From Bog-756 sp963756515 (lineage in GTDB: Bacteria; Actinomycetota; Acidimicrobiia; Acidimicrobiales; RAAP-2): a stretch of 64,000 nucleotides of DNA. The stretch covers positions 124,001 through 188,000 of the forward strand of contig CAVWNV010000011.1 of the NCBI GenBank assembly GCA_963756515.1, read 5' to 3'. The notes under the pieces were generated by a model that saw only the letters and a program-made list of their open reading frames with translations, was not told where the DNA came from and did not search any database. The position numbers and the translations under genes are program-made. Positions 20,011-28,860 of this stretch are shown here, in pieces. Position 1 is the stretch's first letter; every line of letters starts with the position of its first letter.

Positions 20011-21606
20011 TCATGCGGACATCCCCAGTACTTCGCTGGTGATGCGATGGGCATTGGCCATGATCGTCAGCGTGAACGTGGTGGCGGGGACGCTGGGGAA
20101 GACCGACGCGTCCACCAGGTGAATGTTGTCCCAGGGTGCCAGTCGACCGAGCCGGTCGGTGGTGGTAGCGGTGCGGGACCGGCCGTGGGGGAAGCTCCCC
20201 CCGAAGTGGTAGCTCTTGGCGGCACCGGATACCGACACCATGGAAAGGACGGGCCAAAGATCCAAGGCCGGCGCCACCTTGACCATGGCGGCCACCAGAC
20301 TCCGCAGCATGGGTGGCCAGCCGTCACCTGGCTCGCGATCGATGACCAAGCTCGGCAGCTGTTGGTCATGGTTGGTTGGCCGGCGTGCGACCACCTTGAC
20401 CCTCGGCGACCCCCAGCCCGGCACGTAGCCGAGGCCCACACCGGTCCGCCGGAGCAAAGCCGACAGAGCGGGCTCGGCGTTGGGCTTCCGCAAGGCACCC
20501 GGCAGCGAGGCGAGGACAGCAGGGTTGTAGTCATAGAAGTGGACCTGGCAGAGATCGACGCCCTCGCCGGTGACGTCGTACAGCAGGTTGAACTGGTTGA
20601 GGGTGAAGTTCCGCGCCGAACGGGGGTCGCCCACGGGTCGAATCGACATGGTGGGCATCACGAACTGCACCGACTCCTGCAGATAGACGGGTCGGTCGAA
20701 GTCACCCATCGAGCCCAGCACCAGCCGCGTGGTGCCGATGCCACCACAGGCCACAAAGATCCGATCGGCGACGAGACGCTCCGGTCGGCCGCCAACCGAA
20801 TCGAGGACAGAAACAGACGGAGCGCCATCCGTCTCCTCGAGGTGAGTGGCGAGCAGGTTCGGGCGATAGTCGATCCGACCTTGGGACCGGAGACGATCGA
20901 AGGTGTGGGAGCTCGAGTAGATGAGCTCGTGCGGGCATCCGGTCATGCATAGGCCACAGCATGTGCACTCGTCGGATCGGAACGCCAGCCGGGCTCGACC
21001 GACGGTGATCCCGTGTGATCGAACAAGGGAACGCCGTGACCGGTAGCGATCCAGTACCCGTTGGGTCCGCTCGGCCAGTGGCGGCAGACGTCGGGCCCCA
21101 ACCATGAGGGGGAAGAGCTCGGCCAGGTCGTCCTCGTCACCGGCAAGGGTCATCTCACCCAGGGCGGTGCGGTAGTGCGTCTCCATGTCGCCCAACGTGA
21201 AAGGCCAGCGGTCGAATGTACCGCTGGAAAAGGGCATGATCTGGGCGCCCCAGATGTTCGAGAACCCTCCGTAGGACCCGGAAACCACGGATGGATTGGC
21301 TGACCCCACCGGCTCGATCCCCTCCAACTGGCCCATGTCACGGAAGGGATAGTCGGAACCGTACGTTCGCTTCTGGGGGAGTACTCCGCGTCGGGTCGGA
21401 ACCGGCTGATGGCTTATGCGTTCGACGTCCGACGTCGACCAGGATCGCTCATCAGTGTTTGAAATACGGCTCAGTGTTGACTGGAGGTCAGGCTCCAGCG
21501 TGCCCCCTACATCGATCACCGTGACCTGCTGAGCGGGATCGGCAGACAGAGCCAAGGCGGCGCCTGCCGCCCCAGGTCCCGTACCGATGATCAACGCTGT
21601 CGGCAT
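20011..21606 (-). CDS. GMC-type FAD oxidoreductase with an inserted four-cysteine cluster motif
   Basis: 531 residues. ALIIGTGPGAAGAALAL near the N-terminus binds FAD. The C-terminal domain ends with VDASVFPSVPATTFTLTIMA, typical of GMC oxidoreductases, with a His in the SYHFGGSFPHG segment as possible catalytic base. Around residue 220, CTCCGLCMTGCP fits CxxCxxCxxxCP, the [4Fe-4S] ferredoxin signature, an unusual addition to a GMC fold. It probably oxidises an alcohol or sugar and passes electrons to a redox partner rather than oxygen; that is inference. It is followed by the SDR gene after 28 bp. Confidence 0.83.
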   Translation of the reverse strand: MPTALIIGTGPGAAGAALALSADPAQQVTVIDVGGTLEPDLQSTLSRISNTDERSWSTSDVERISHQPVPTRRGVLPQKRTYGSDYPFRDMGQLEGIEPVGSANPSVVSGSYGGFSNIWGAQIMPFSSGTFDRWPFTLGDMETHYRTALGEMTLAGDEDDLAELFPLMVGARRLPPLAERTQRVLDRYRSRRSLVRSHGITVGRARLAFRSDECTCCGLCMTGCPHELIYSSSHTFDRLRSQGRIDYRPNLLATHLEETDGAPSVSVLDSVGGRPERLVADRIFVACGGIGTTRLVLGSMGDFDRPVYLQESVQFVMPTMSIRPVGDPRSARNFTLNQFNLLYDVTGEGVDLCQVHFYDYNPAVLASLPGALRKPNAEPALSALLRRTGVGLGYVPGWGSPRVKVVARRPTNHDQQLPSLVIDREPGDGWPPMLRSLVAAMVKVAPALDLWPVLSMVSVSGAAKSYHFGGSFPHGRSRTATTTDRLGRLAPWDNIHLVDASVFPSVPATTFTLTIMANAHRITSEVLGMSA

Positions 21607-21770
21607 TCCGGAGTCGCTCCCTTGTGACAGTGACGTGTCGGTGGCCGAGGTCGAACCCCGACACCGATGGTGGGTACACCACCCGCGGTTTCTTGCCGAA
21701 TAAAGTGTCAGTCATAGTAGGCCGACATAACTCCGATGAATCGCACGATGAGTAGGGAATCAGGTCAGCT

Positions 21771-21971
21771 TTGAATCAGCAGCCCAGCTCTGGAAGCTCT
21801 CGAACCGGTCGCTACGGAGTCTGCCATCGGTGCGGGTGGAGGGGTCAATTGTCGAAGCTGGGTAGGCATGATCGGAAACCATTGAAGGCCGGCAAGTCGG
21901 TCGGATGGCTATGCGAAGATTGTTGGACAGATCTCCTTCGAGCTCAATCCGTGACGGTGCCGAAGCGGTAG
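21771..21971 (+). CDS. Small CxxC...CxxC putative zinc-ribbon protein
   Basis: 66 residues, starting at a TTG. CHRCGWRG and LCEDCWTDL form two CxxC pairs spaced as in a zinc ribbon, with a basic segment (KLGRHDRKPLKAG) between them. The pattern recalls small actinobacterial nucleic-acid-binding zinc ribbons of unknown function. No strong ribosome-binding site is seen. Other frames over the same DNA show no comparable pattern, which supports this one. Confidence 0.5.
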   Translation: MNQQPSSGSSRTGRYGVCHRCGWRGQLSKLGRHDRKPLKAGKSVGWLCEDCWTDLLRAQSVTVPKR

Positions 21972-22337
21972 AACTCAATTCGGCCTCTGCAAGGTCCGGC
22001 CCCCGAGGCCTCTTGGCCACGGGCCGACCGCTTGGTCTGCCGGCCTTCGCCCAATTCATGAGAAGAACTCCAGTGACGAAGCTCGAGACCCCCACCGAAG
22101 AGCGGCACCAAGGCCCCAATCCTCCGGTCAATCACAGGACAAGTACAGCGTCTGTCTGCCAAGCTGGGCAGGATCGTTCCGGGCCATGAACGCACGAGCG
22201 GCCAAGTCTCACTGTCGGCCACCCATTGGATCTCAGCATGGACACCGCTTAGATCAGTCCGATGAGCCATGTCCCCACGCAGCATCCGCCTCCACACGGC
22301 TGAGGTCGTCTTGATAGACGAAATGGCCGACTCTCGA

Positions 22338-22374
22338 CTCAGCCCGTGAAGGGCTGAGTTCGGGACCAGTCGAA
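22338..22374. repeat. Hairpin repeat, copy 1 of 2
   Basis: About 37 bp beginning CTCAGCCCGTGAAGGGCTGA and continuing through TTCGGGACCAGTCGAA. The first 21 bp fold into a stem of CTCAGCCC with GGGCTGAG. It is repeated almost exactly 80 bp downstream. Confidence 0.6.
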
Positions 22375-22417
22375 GGGTCTCTGATACGGCTGACAGGTTG
22401 GGCCAACAACGCCTTAC

Positions 22418-22454
22418 CTCAGCCCTTGAAGGGCTGAGTTCGGGAACAGTCGAA
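22418..22454. repeat. Hairpin repeat, copy 2 of 2
   Basis: The same 37-bp unit as at 22338 with two differences, one in the loop and one in the tail. The unique DNA between the two copies is 43 bp. The size recalls a minimal CRISPR, but only two repeats and no cas gene are present. Confidence 0.6.
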
Positions 22455-22472
22455 TTGTCCTCTCTCACGCCG

Positions 22473-22480
22473 GAGACCCA
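22473..22480. repeat. Left flank of IS256 copy 1 (imperfect target duplication)
   Basis: GAGACCCA here corresponds to CGGACCCA at 23882-23889; six of eight bases match. IS256-family elements usually make 8-9 bp duplications, so this is probably a duplication with two later changes. Confidence 0.35.
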
Positions 22481-23881
22481 GGTGGCGTCCCCTCACGTGG
22501 TGGGGTTTGAGTAGCCGGGGCATCCACCAATAGGTGGGGCCATCGGCGTGATCCTCGGTGTGTTCCTTGCACGAACCCACCAAAGGAGACACCACCGATG
22601 GCCCTGGATCAGTCTGTCCTGTCCGAACTGCTCGATGCATTCCGCACCGGTGAGGGACTCGACCTCATCAAAGAAGCCGCCGCCCTGGTCTGCCAGGAGC
22701 TGATCGAGGCCGAGCTCACCGCCAAGATCGGTGCTGAGCGCTACGAGCGCACCGACACCCGGATCACCGAGCGCAATGGGCACCGTCCCCGGGTGCTCTC
22801 GACCAAGGCCGGGGACGTGGAGCTGGCCATCCCCAAGCTCCGGAAGGGGAGCTTCTTCCCCTCCATCCTCGAGCCCCGCCGGCGGATCGACCAGGCCCTC
22901 TATGCCGTGGTCATGGAGGCCTACGTGCATGGGGTCTCCACCCGGGCCGTCGACGAGCTGGTGGCCGCCCTCGGGGTCAGCTCCGGCATCTCCCGGTCCG
23001 AGGTATCCCGAATCTGTGCCGGGCTGGACGAGGTGGTCGACTCGTTCCGGGAGCGCCGACTGGACCATGTCGCTTTTCCCTACGTGTATTTGGACGCCAC
23101 CTACCTGCACGTCCGAGAGCACCACCAGGTGACCTCGAAGGCCGTGGTCATCGCCACCGGGGTGGCGGCCACCGGACACCGGGAGATCCTGGGCATCGAC
23201 GTCGGGGATTCGGAGAACGAGACCTTCTGGCGGGAGTTCCTGCGCAAGCTCCGGGCCCGGGGACTGGAGGGCGTGCAACTGGTCATCTCCGACCAGCACA
23301 CCGGCCTGGTGTCGGCCATCAAGCGGTGCTTCCAGGGGGCCTCCCACCAGCGCTGCCGGGTCCACTTCGCCCGCAACCTGCTGGCCACCATCCCGAAAGG
23401 CCACCAGCCCATGGTGTCGGCCGCCTTCAAGACCGTCTTCGCCCAGGTGTCCGGTGCGGACATGCACGCCCAGTGGGACCAAGTGAGCTCCACCCTGGAG
23501 GGCCGGTTCGACAAGGGAGCAGCCCTCATGGTTGCGGCCAAGGAGGAGGTCCTGGCCTTCACCGCCTTCCCGACCGAGCACTGGCGTCAGATCTGGTCGA
23601 CCAATCCGCTCGAGCGGCTCAACAAGGAGCTGAAGCGCAGGTGTCGGGTCGTCGGCATCTTCCCCAACGAGGCCTCAGTCGTCCGCCTCGGTGGAGCGGT
23701 CCTCCTCGACGTCCACGACGAGTGGGTATCGGCCGAGCGGAGGTACTTCTCCGAAGCCTCTATGGCCAAGCTGTACCGGGTCGTGGATAATGATGATGCG
23801 TCCGTCAAAGAGCTCACGCCCTCTGACTGATTGCCGCCGAGGATTGCATGCTCAATCCCCACCACTCGGCGGGACGCCACC
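22481..23881 (+). mobile_element. IS256-family insertion sequence, copy 1 (1401 bp)
   Basis: The ends were fixed by aligning the two copies in this window and by their imperfect terminal inverted repeats: both ends start GGTGGCGTCCC and share GTGGTGGGG and TTGAG further in, over about 36 bp. It carries one transposase gene with a ribosome-binding site AAAGGAG. The copies differ at only a few positions: one base in the left end, a short segment before the start codon, and one silent change near the end of the gene. Transposition of at least one copy was therefore recent. Confidence 0.93.
22598..23830 (+). CDS. IS256-family transposase (copy 1)
   Basis: 410 residues, the normal size for IS256 mutator-type transposases. 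The DDE triad is visible: D166 in VYLDATYLHV, D232 in VISDQHTGL, and E339 in STNPLERLNKELKRR. CRVHFARNLL lies in the conserved C/D-x2-H region between the second Asp and Glu. It catalyses cut-and-paste or copy-out transposition of its own element. The reading frame is complete, so the element is probably active. Confidence 0.95.
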   Translation: MALDQSVLSELLDAFRTGEGLDLIKEAAALVCQELIEAELTAKIGAERYERTDTRITERNGHRPRVLSTKAGDVELAIPKLRKGSFFPSILEPRRRIDQALYAVVMEAYVHGVSTRAVDELVAALGVSSGISRSEVSRICAGLDEVVDSFRERRLDHVAFPYVYLDATYLHVREHHQVTSKAVVIATGVAATGHREILGIDVGDSENETFWREFLRKLRARGLEGVQLVISDQHTGLVSAIKRCFQGASHQRCRVHFARNLLATIPKGHQPMVSAAFKTVFAQVSGADMHAQWDQVSSTLEGRFDKGAALMVAAKEEVLAFTAFPTEHWRQIWSTNPLERLNKELKRRCRVVGIFPNEASVVRLGGAVLLDVHDEWVSAERRYFSEASMAKLYRVVDNDDASVKELTPSD

Positions 23882-24673
23882 CGGACCCAAGATCGGTATC
23901 CATCCGGTTCAGTTCGGTGGTCGACCCAACCATTCAACCTCCGCACCGGGTCGAGTATTGAGTCAAGAGGGAGGTTTCAGGGCTGAGTAGGAGCGACTAC
24001 CGGCCCACCGTCGAAGGATGGGAGCCCACTCGACCAACGGATCCATCTGCTGCGTGGTCACCTGGCCAGACCTTGGCCAACTCGGCCTCGTCACAGCTCC
24101 AGGCGGCGGCGTGTATCGCCTTGCACAGATTGATGCCGATGATGACGCTCATGCGTGGCTCTTGCTTCGTCGGTGATAAGCCGCCAAAGTCCTACTGATC
24201 TAGAAGGCCGTGCACCTTCCTCTTTTTTGGGCCACTGGGGAGCGGACCTGCTGGGAACCTCTTCGTTTGACAACTAGGAGACAGCACACACCACCAGACT
24301 GCTCAGAGTGACCCGACCAGCGCCGAGGCTTAGTCCCTCAATCGTCAACCAGCATTGCGCACCAGCATCAATTTGATTGGCAGCACCCCATCTGTAGGCC
24401 CACAGTCAACTTCTGAATCTGTGGCGGCCAGACAACTACAAGGCACAGAGAGTAGCGAGGACAGTACTCAATGCGCTTGCAATAGCTTTCGTGCATGACA
24501 ATTTAAGGCGGAGGAAACTCAGTGGAAACCTTAGGCCAGTAGGTTTAGGGTCACCTTGATCGATGCTGGATTTTCCAGGGCCGCGGCGGCACTTCTCGAA
24601 TTCGGGCTTGTCGGGCGGGTATCCGAACTTCTATTGAGCCGGATCCGAACAGAAAGGCTTATTCCATTCCACT
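23882..24673. other. Gene-free stretch between IS256 copy 1 and the AT-rich polysaccharide cassette
   Basis: About 790 bp. No convincing gene was found on either strand. Base composition shifts from GC-rich on the left to clearly more AT-rich on the right, marking the edge of the imported block. It includes a terminator-like hairpin near 24203. Confidence 0.4.
24203..24228 (+). terminator. Possible intrinsic terminator
   Basis: A short stem GAAGG / CCTTC with a 7-base loop is followed within three bases by six T residues. It is about 370 bp downstream of the transposase gene and would stop transcription before the GT4 gene. The stem is short, so strength is doubtful. Confidence 0.35.
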
Positions 24674-26167
24674 ATGCGTACGTTAACTCGCCAAAGATAC
24701 GGACACTATATTGATCTCGTATTTCGCAGATCCAATCGGCCCGCAAAACATACAACCAGGGACACTCCCCTCGTCGTCATCGCCAACTGGCGAGACGAAC
24801 AGCACCCCGCTTCTGGTGGAGCAGAGGTTCTTTGTGGACGCTTGGCTAAGAATCTAGCAATCCGAGGATATGAGGTGGTATTTCTCACTTCTTCTGTGAA
24901 CGGCTCGCCTCATACTGAGACGACAGATGGATACACAATCATAAGACGCGGAGGACGCTTTACTGTATATGCTTGGGTATTGACCTGGATCTGGCAGAAC
25001 AGACGCCGGATGCATTGCGTGATAGATACCCAGAATGGAATTCCATTCTTCGCGCCCCTAGTCGTTAAGAACGATACACCAGTTCTGATGCTTCTTCTGC
25101 ACGTGCATCAGGACCAGTTCGACCTCTATTTTTCCCCGCTCGTCGCCTTTATGGGTAAATGGTTAGAACGCATCGCCGCTCGAATCGTCTATCGAGACAG
25201 AACAATAGTAGCGATCTCGCCTTCAACAGGAACCGGAGCCCGCCAACGTCTAGGCCTTAAGGGCGACGTTGTCGTCGTTCCTCCTGGATGTGATTCTATG
25301 GATTCTTTACCCGATGCAGATCGGGCTCGGTGCGAACACCCACGCATTGTTTGTGTCGGCCGAATCGTTTCGCACAAGAATACTCATTCCATCATAAGAG
25401 CGGTTCCATCATTGTTAGAGCATTTCGAGAATCTGACTGTACATGTGGTTGGCGATGGTCCGGAAAGGCAATCGCTGGAGGAACTCATAGTTACGATGCG
25501 TCTGGAACATAACGTATTCATACACGGCTCCCTTAGTTCCTTTGATCGAGACCAGCTCATGAGATCGGCTTGGATTTCTGTCTCAGCTTCCGAAGGGGAA
25601 GGATGGGGATTATCTGTCATCGAGGCCAATTCTCTTGGGGTTCCTGTTTTGGCCTACAACCGCCCCGGTCTTCAGGATTCCATTCGCCATGAAGAAACTG
25701 GATGGCTTATGAACGAACAGGATTCCTTAGCAGAGGCCATCGCAATGGCACTTAATATTGTAAGCAACGTGGAAGCGTCAAATGAATTCGCAATTCGAGC
25801 CCGCCAATGGGCGTCCCAATTCACGTGGGAACAAATGACGGATCGATTAATCGAAATCTTGGAAGCTGAGGCGTCTCGTCTAAGCGGATTGAATGAGGAC
25901 AGAAGAATAGTCAGCGACGTGAATACTGTTGTTCGTCTGCCAGCTCGTCTCGTAGAAGGTAACCTACATCCTATGATTAGGAGAACCGACCGTTGCATCG
26001 AAAGTGGAGACGATCTGGTATTGATTCTCAGAAATACCAATCTCCACTCCTCTCACAATGCTATTCGTTGGAGGTTAATCTCTGAATTAAATATCGCTCA
26101 TCACGAGGAGCACATTCAGCTGTCAGTAGCTCGACCCGTTGACCTTAATTTCGTCAACGATTGCTAG
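24674..26167 (+). CDS. GT4 family glycosyltransferase with C-terminal extension
   Basis: 497 residues. An N-terminal GT-B domain with WRDEQHPASGGAEVLCGRLA includes the Gly-rich acceptor loop. VCVGRIVSHKNTHSIIRAV starts the donor domain, and SASEGEGWGLSVIEANSLG is the E-x7-E motif. The last 90 residues (after ASRLSGLNEDRR) have no familiar domain. Codon use is much more AT-rich than in genes left of the insertion sequence, a sign of transfer. It starts a co-oriented run of four polysaccharide genes. Confidence 0.87.
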   Translation: MRTLTRQRYGHYIDLVFRRSNRPAKHTTRDTPLVVIANWRDEQHPASGGAEVLCGRLAKNLAIRGYEVVFLTSSVNGSPHTETTDGYTIIRRGGRFTVYAWVLTWIWQNRRRMHCVIDTQNGIPFFAPLVVKNDTPVLMLLLHVHQDQFDLYFSPLVAFMGKWLERIAARIVYRDRTIVAISPSTGTGARQRLGLKGDVVVVPPGCDSMDSLPDADRARCEHPRIVCVGRIVSHKNTHSIIRAVPSLLEHFENLTVHVVGDGPERQSLEELIVTMRLEHNVFIHGSLSSFDRDQLMRSAWISVSASEGEGWGLSVIEANSLGVPVLAYNRPGLQDSIRHEETGWLMNEQDSLAEAIAMALNIVSNVEASNEFAIRARQWASQFTWEQMTDRLIEILEAEASRLSGLNEDRRIVSDVNTVVRLPARLVEGNLHPMIRRTDRCIESGDDLVLILRNTNLHSSHNAIRWRLISELNIAHHEEHIQLSVARPVDLNFVNDC

Positions 26168-26242
26168 TTTCAAAACTGCTGATTCTGCTGATTCGGACTC
26201 AGGAGCCGCAGACGGGCTTCAGAGCAGGTTGTTGATTGGTTA

Positions 26243-27712
26243 ATGACACTCCGAAGCGACAGCAACAATCCTTCTACGGACGATTTTCTGGTACGCGTAT
26301 TGAAACGCGTTCCGTGGACCGCATCTGGTCCCCGTACCGCGAACATTCATACCCTGAATGCATCGGCTGGGTTGATGATTGCGGCGACAGTTATCTCCGG
26401 CATCCTCAACTATGCCTACACGGTAGCGCTTACTCAGTTGTTGCCGACCCGAAGCTACAGCGCATTTTCCAGCAGTTTGGCTATTTTGCTCGTTGGTGGC
26501 ACGGTAGCCAATGCAGCGGTGCCGTGGGTATTGGCCCAAGATCTCGGGAGAACACCTAGCGAGCTCGAGGGAAGACGCGCGTTCTCTGCAGGACTCATGA
26601 TCAATGTACTGCTCGGCTTAGTCGCTGCCGGTGCGTGTGTGCTTTTCGCCAGAAGTTTTCTTGGCAATCTCACCCTCATTGCGCTCGCCCTGGGAGCATT
26701 CGGATACTTTGTTGCTTCGACCGGAATGGGGTGGGCACTGGGACGTGGCCGCTACCTGGTCTTAGCTACGATGGTCGCCGGCGAAGTTGGGATCAAAGTG
26801 GTGAGTGGGATTCTTTTGGTTGAGGGCGGAGCTGGACTATTCGGAGCGGTCGCGGCTGTTGCTCTCGGATCGCTGGCCGTAATAGTGACCACGATTGTCA
26901 TCATCGGGCCCGACCGCCACCTCGTCCCTCCAGGGCTACATTTCGGTCGGATTCTGAGATCCTGCACACGGTTGTCGATAGTTCAAGGTTTGTTGGTTGC
27001 CGCAGCGGTTACGGACGTGGTCATCGTAGAGTTAGTCTTGCCGGCTAGTCCTAGGGTTGCCGCCTATCAGTTGGCGGCCACTTTGGGAAGGGCGTCAATA
27101 TTCGTTGCAATGGCCGTTACAATGGTCGTCTTTCCAACCATTGTTGGGGACAGTCGGAAGGAAGATGCGGGTCGTGTTTCAGACGGTCTCCGGATTTTAC
27201 TCGTTATGGTCATACCAGCTTGGGCGATATTGGCGACTATCCCCCGCCAAGTCATACTGTTGGTGGTTCCGGTGAGCTACAGCCAAGCCCTTCAGTTTCT
27301 CCCTCTGACGGCGGCGAGCGGACTTCTGTGGTCCGTGGTCATCTTTCTGGCCTGTAATCTTTTGGCCGCGAATCGCTTCCGTCCAACTGTTTACATATTG
27401 GGTGGGTGTGCAGTTGTTGGTGCGGTCACAATGGCACTGACCGGTCCGACATTTGGAGCCTGGGGATGTGCGGTGATCGAGTTGGTGACCGCTTTCGTGG
27501 CCCTTGTAGGAATTGCGATTGCAAGTGTGTCGCTATGGGGAACCGAACGAATCAAGAACGTTCTCACGACTCTGCCGTGGTTATTCGCCATTGTGCCGTT
27601 GGCCCTTTTGCGACCAGAACCCGCAGTATGGTTTCTCGCCGCGACTGCCACAGGTGCACTTGCCCTGATCTTCACTTTCCCTGCGATCCGTCCTCGATGG
27701 TCGATCCGATGA
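26243..27712 (+). CDS. Wzx-like polysaccharide flippase
   Basis: 489 residues with about 12-14 hydrophobic segments, among them LMIAATVISGILNYAYTVAL, FSSSLAILLVGGTVANAAVP and LLWSVVIFLACNLLAANRF. The pattern is that of MOP-superfamily exporters of lipid-linked saccharides. It is the second flippase in the window and presumably serves the cassette between the insertion sequences. Its stop overlaps the ATG of the next gene (ATGA), showing translational coupling. Confidence 0.83.
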   Translation: MTLRSDSNNPSTDDFLVRVLKRVPWTASGPRTANIHTLNASAGLMIAATVISGILNYAYTVALTQLLPTRSYSAFSSSLAILLVGGTVANAAVPWVLAQDLGRTPSELEGRRAFSAGLMINVLLGLVAAGACVLFARSFLGNLTLIALALGAFGYFVASTGMGWALGRGRYLVLATMVAGEVGIKVVSGILLVEGGAGLFGAVAAVALGSLAVIVTTIVIIGPDRHLVPPGLHFGRILRSCTRLSIVQGLLVAAAVTDVVIVELVLPASPRVAAYQLAATLGRASIFVAMAVTMVVFPTIVGDSRKEDAGRVSDGLRILLVMVIPAWAILATIPRQVILLVVPVSYSQALQFLPLTAASGLLWSVVIFLACNLLAANRFRPTVYILGGCAVVGAVTMALTGPTFGAWGCAVIELVTAFVALVGIAIASVSLWGTERIKNVLTTLPWLFAIVPLALLRPEPAVWFLAATATGALALIFTFPAIRPRWSIR

Positions 27713-28854
27713 GAATCCTTCACTTGGGATTCGAGGATCATCGTCGACCAGGGGCTGGCGGCGGGAGCGGTCGGAATCATGAAATCAATCGTCGCCTCGC
27801 TAAGACGCACGATGTCACCTTCGTGACTGCCGCCTATCCGGGATGCTCAAACCGCACGGAGGAGGGCGTTCATTATCGGCACATAGGTATAGGCGGGGGC
27901 TACGCTGTGAGCCTTCTTTCCTACTTTGCGATGCTCCCTTGGGTCGTCGCCAAGGCAAGGAAGCACCGAACCTTCGATCTCATCGTAGAGGAGTTTGCGC
28001 CACCGTTTTCGAGTTTGGGTGTTGCTGCTTGGACACATACGCCAACTTGCGCGAATGTGCAGTGGTATTTTGCCGCGGAGAAGGCACGCGAATACCGATT
28101 GCCAGGCTTCACAATGGAGGCCATAGAGCGGTGGGGAACCCGTCGCCACACCCACATCATCGCATTAAGCGACGATCTGGCCAGCCAACTTGCCGAGGTC
28201 AATCCGCGTGCGGAAGTCCAGGTCACCGGAATGGGAGTTGCGCCTCCCAATTGGGACACTAGGAACTCACCTGTTCAACGATCGACCGTTTTCCTTGGAC
28301 GGCTTGATGTGCAACACAAAGGCCTTGACCTGCTGCTTGAATCGCTTGCCATCCTGCCTCGTGGCTCGACTGACCTCACCATCGTCGGTGAAGGTCGTGG
28401 ACGCCAACAGGTCGAGGACCTAATCAGACGCCTCGACCTGGGCGACGGCGTCCGCCTCATGGGCGACGTGCGCGGCGACAGAAAGTGGAAGATACTTGCT
28501 GACGCGCAACTTGTCGTGATGCCATCCCGAAGGGAAACCTACGGACTATCAGCACTTGAAGCTTTTGCAGTCGGTCGACCTGTCTTGGCATTCGATATCC
28601 CATGCCTGAGAAGCGTTGTCACTAATGAGCGTGGAGCCCTGGTTCAGCCCTTCGATACGAGAGAATTTGCAGAACGATGGGGTCAGCTATTGGATGAGCC
28701 AGAGAAGTGCGATCGATTAGGAGACTCTGGGCGGAGCTTTGCGCTCGACCACGATTGGGATCAAATAGCTCGTAGCCAGGAAGCCTTTTACTTGCGTTGC
28801 GCATCAGCGCCCAAGTACAGCCGCGGATCAACAATGAGTGTTCGAGGTGACTGA
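27709..28854 (+). CDS. GT4 family glycosyltransferase
   Basis: About 381 residues from MRILHLGFEDHRRPGAGGGS, whose Gly-rich loop is typical of GT4 acceptor domains. VFLGRLDVQHKGLDLLLESL opens the donor domain and PSRRETYGLSALEAFAVG is the E-x7-E motif. The ATG overlaps the flippase stop by four bases, so they are one operon. It adds a sugar to the cassette's glycan at the cytoplasmic face. Donor and acceptor are unknown. Confidence 0.9.
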   Translation: MRILHLGFEDHRRPGAGGGSGRNHEINRRLAKTHDVTFVTAAYPGCSNRTEEGVHYRHIGIGGGYAVSLLSYFAMLPWVVAKARKHRTFDLIVEEFAPPFSSLGVAAWTHTPTCANVQWYFAAEKAREYRLPGFTMEAIERWGTRRHTHIIALSDDLASQLAEVNPRAEVQVTGMGVAPPNWDTRNSPVQRSTVFLGRLDVQHKGLDLLLESLAILPRGSTDLTIVGEGRGRQQVEDLIRRLDLGDGVRLMGDVRGDRKWKILADAQLVVMPSRRETYGLSALEAFAVGRPVLAFDIPCLRSVVTNERGALVQPFDTREFAERWGQLLDEPEKCDRLGDSGRSFALDHDWDQIARSQEAFYLRCASAPKYSRGSTMSVRGD

Positions 28855-28860
28855 CCACTA

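Larger units (their letters stand above)
21972..22480. other. Gene-free stretch left of IS256 copy 1
   Basis: About 500 bp without a supported gene. It contains the pair of hairpin-forming repeats listed separately and ends at the left inverted repeat of the insertion sequence. Confidence 0.4.
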
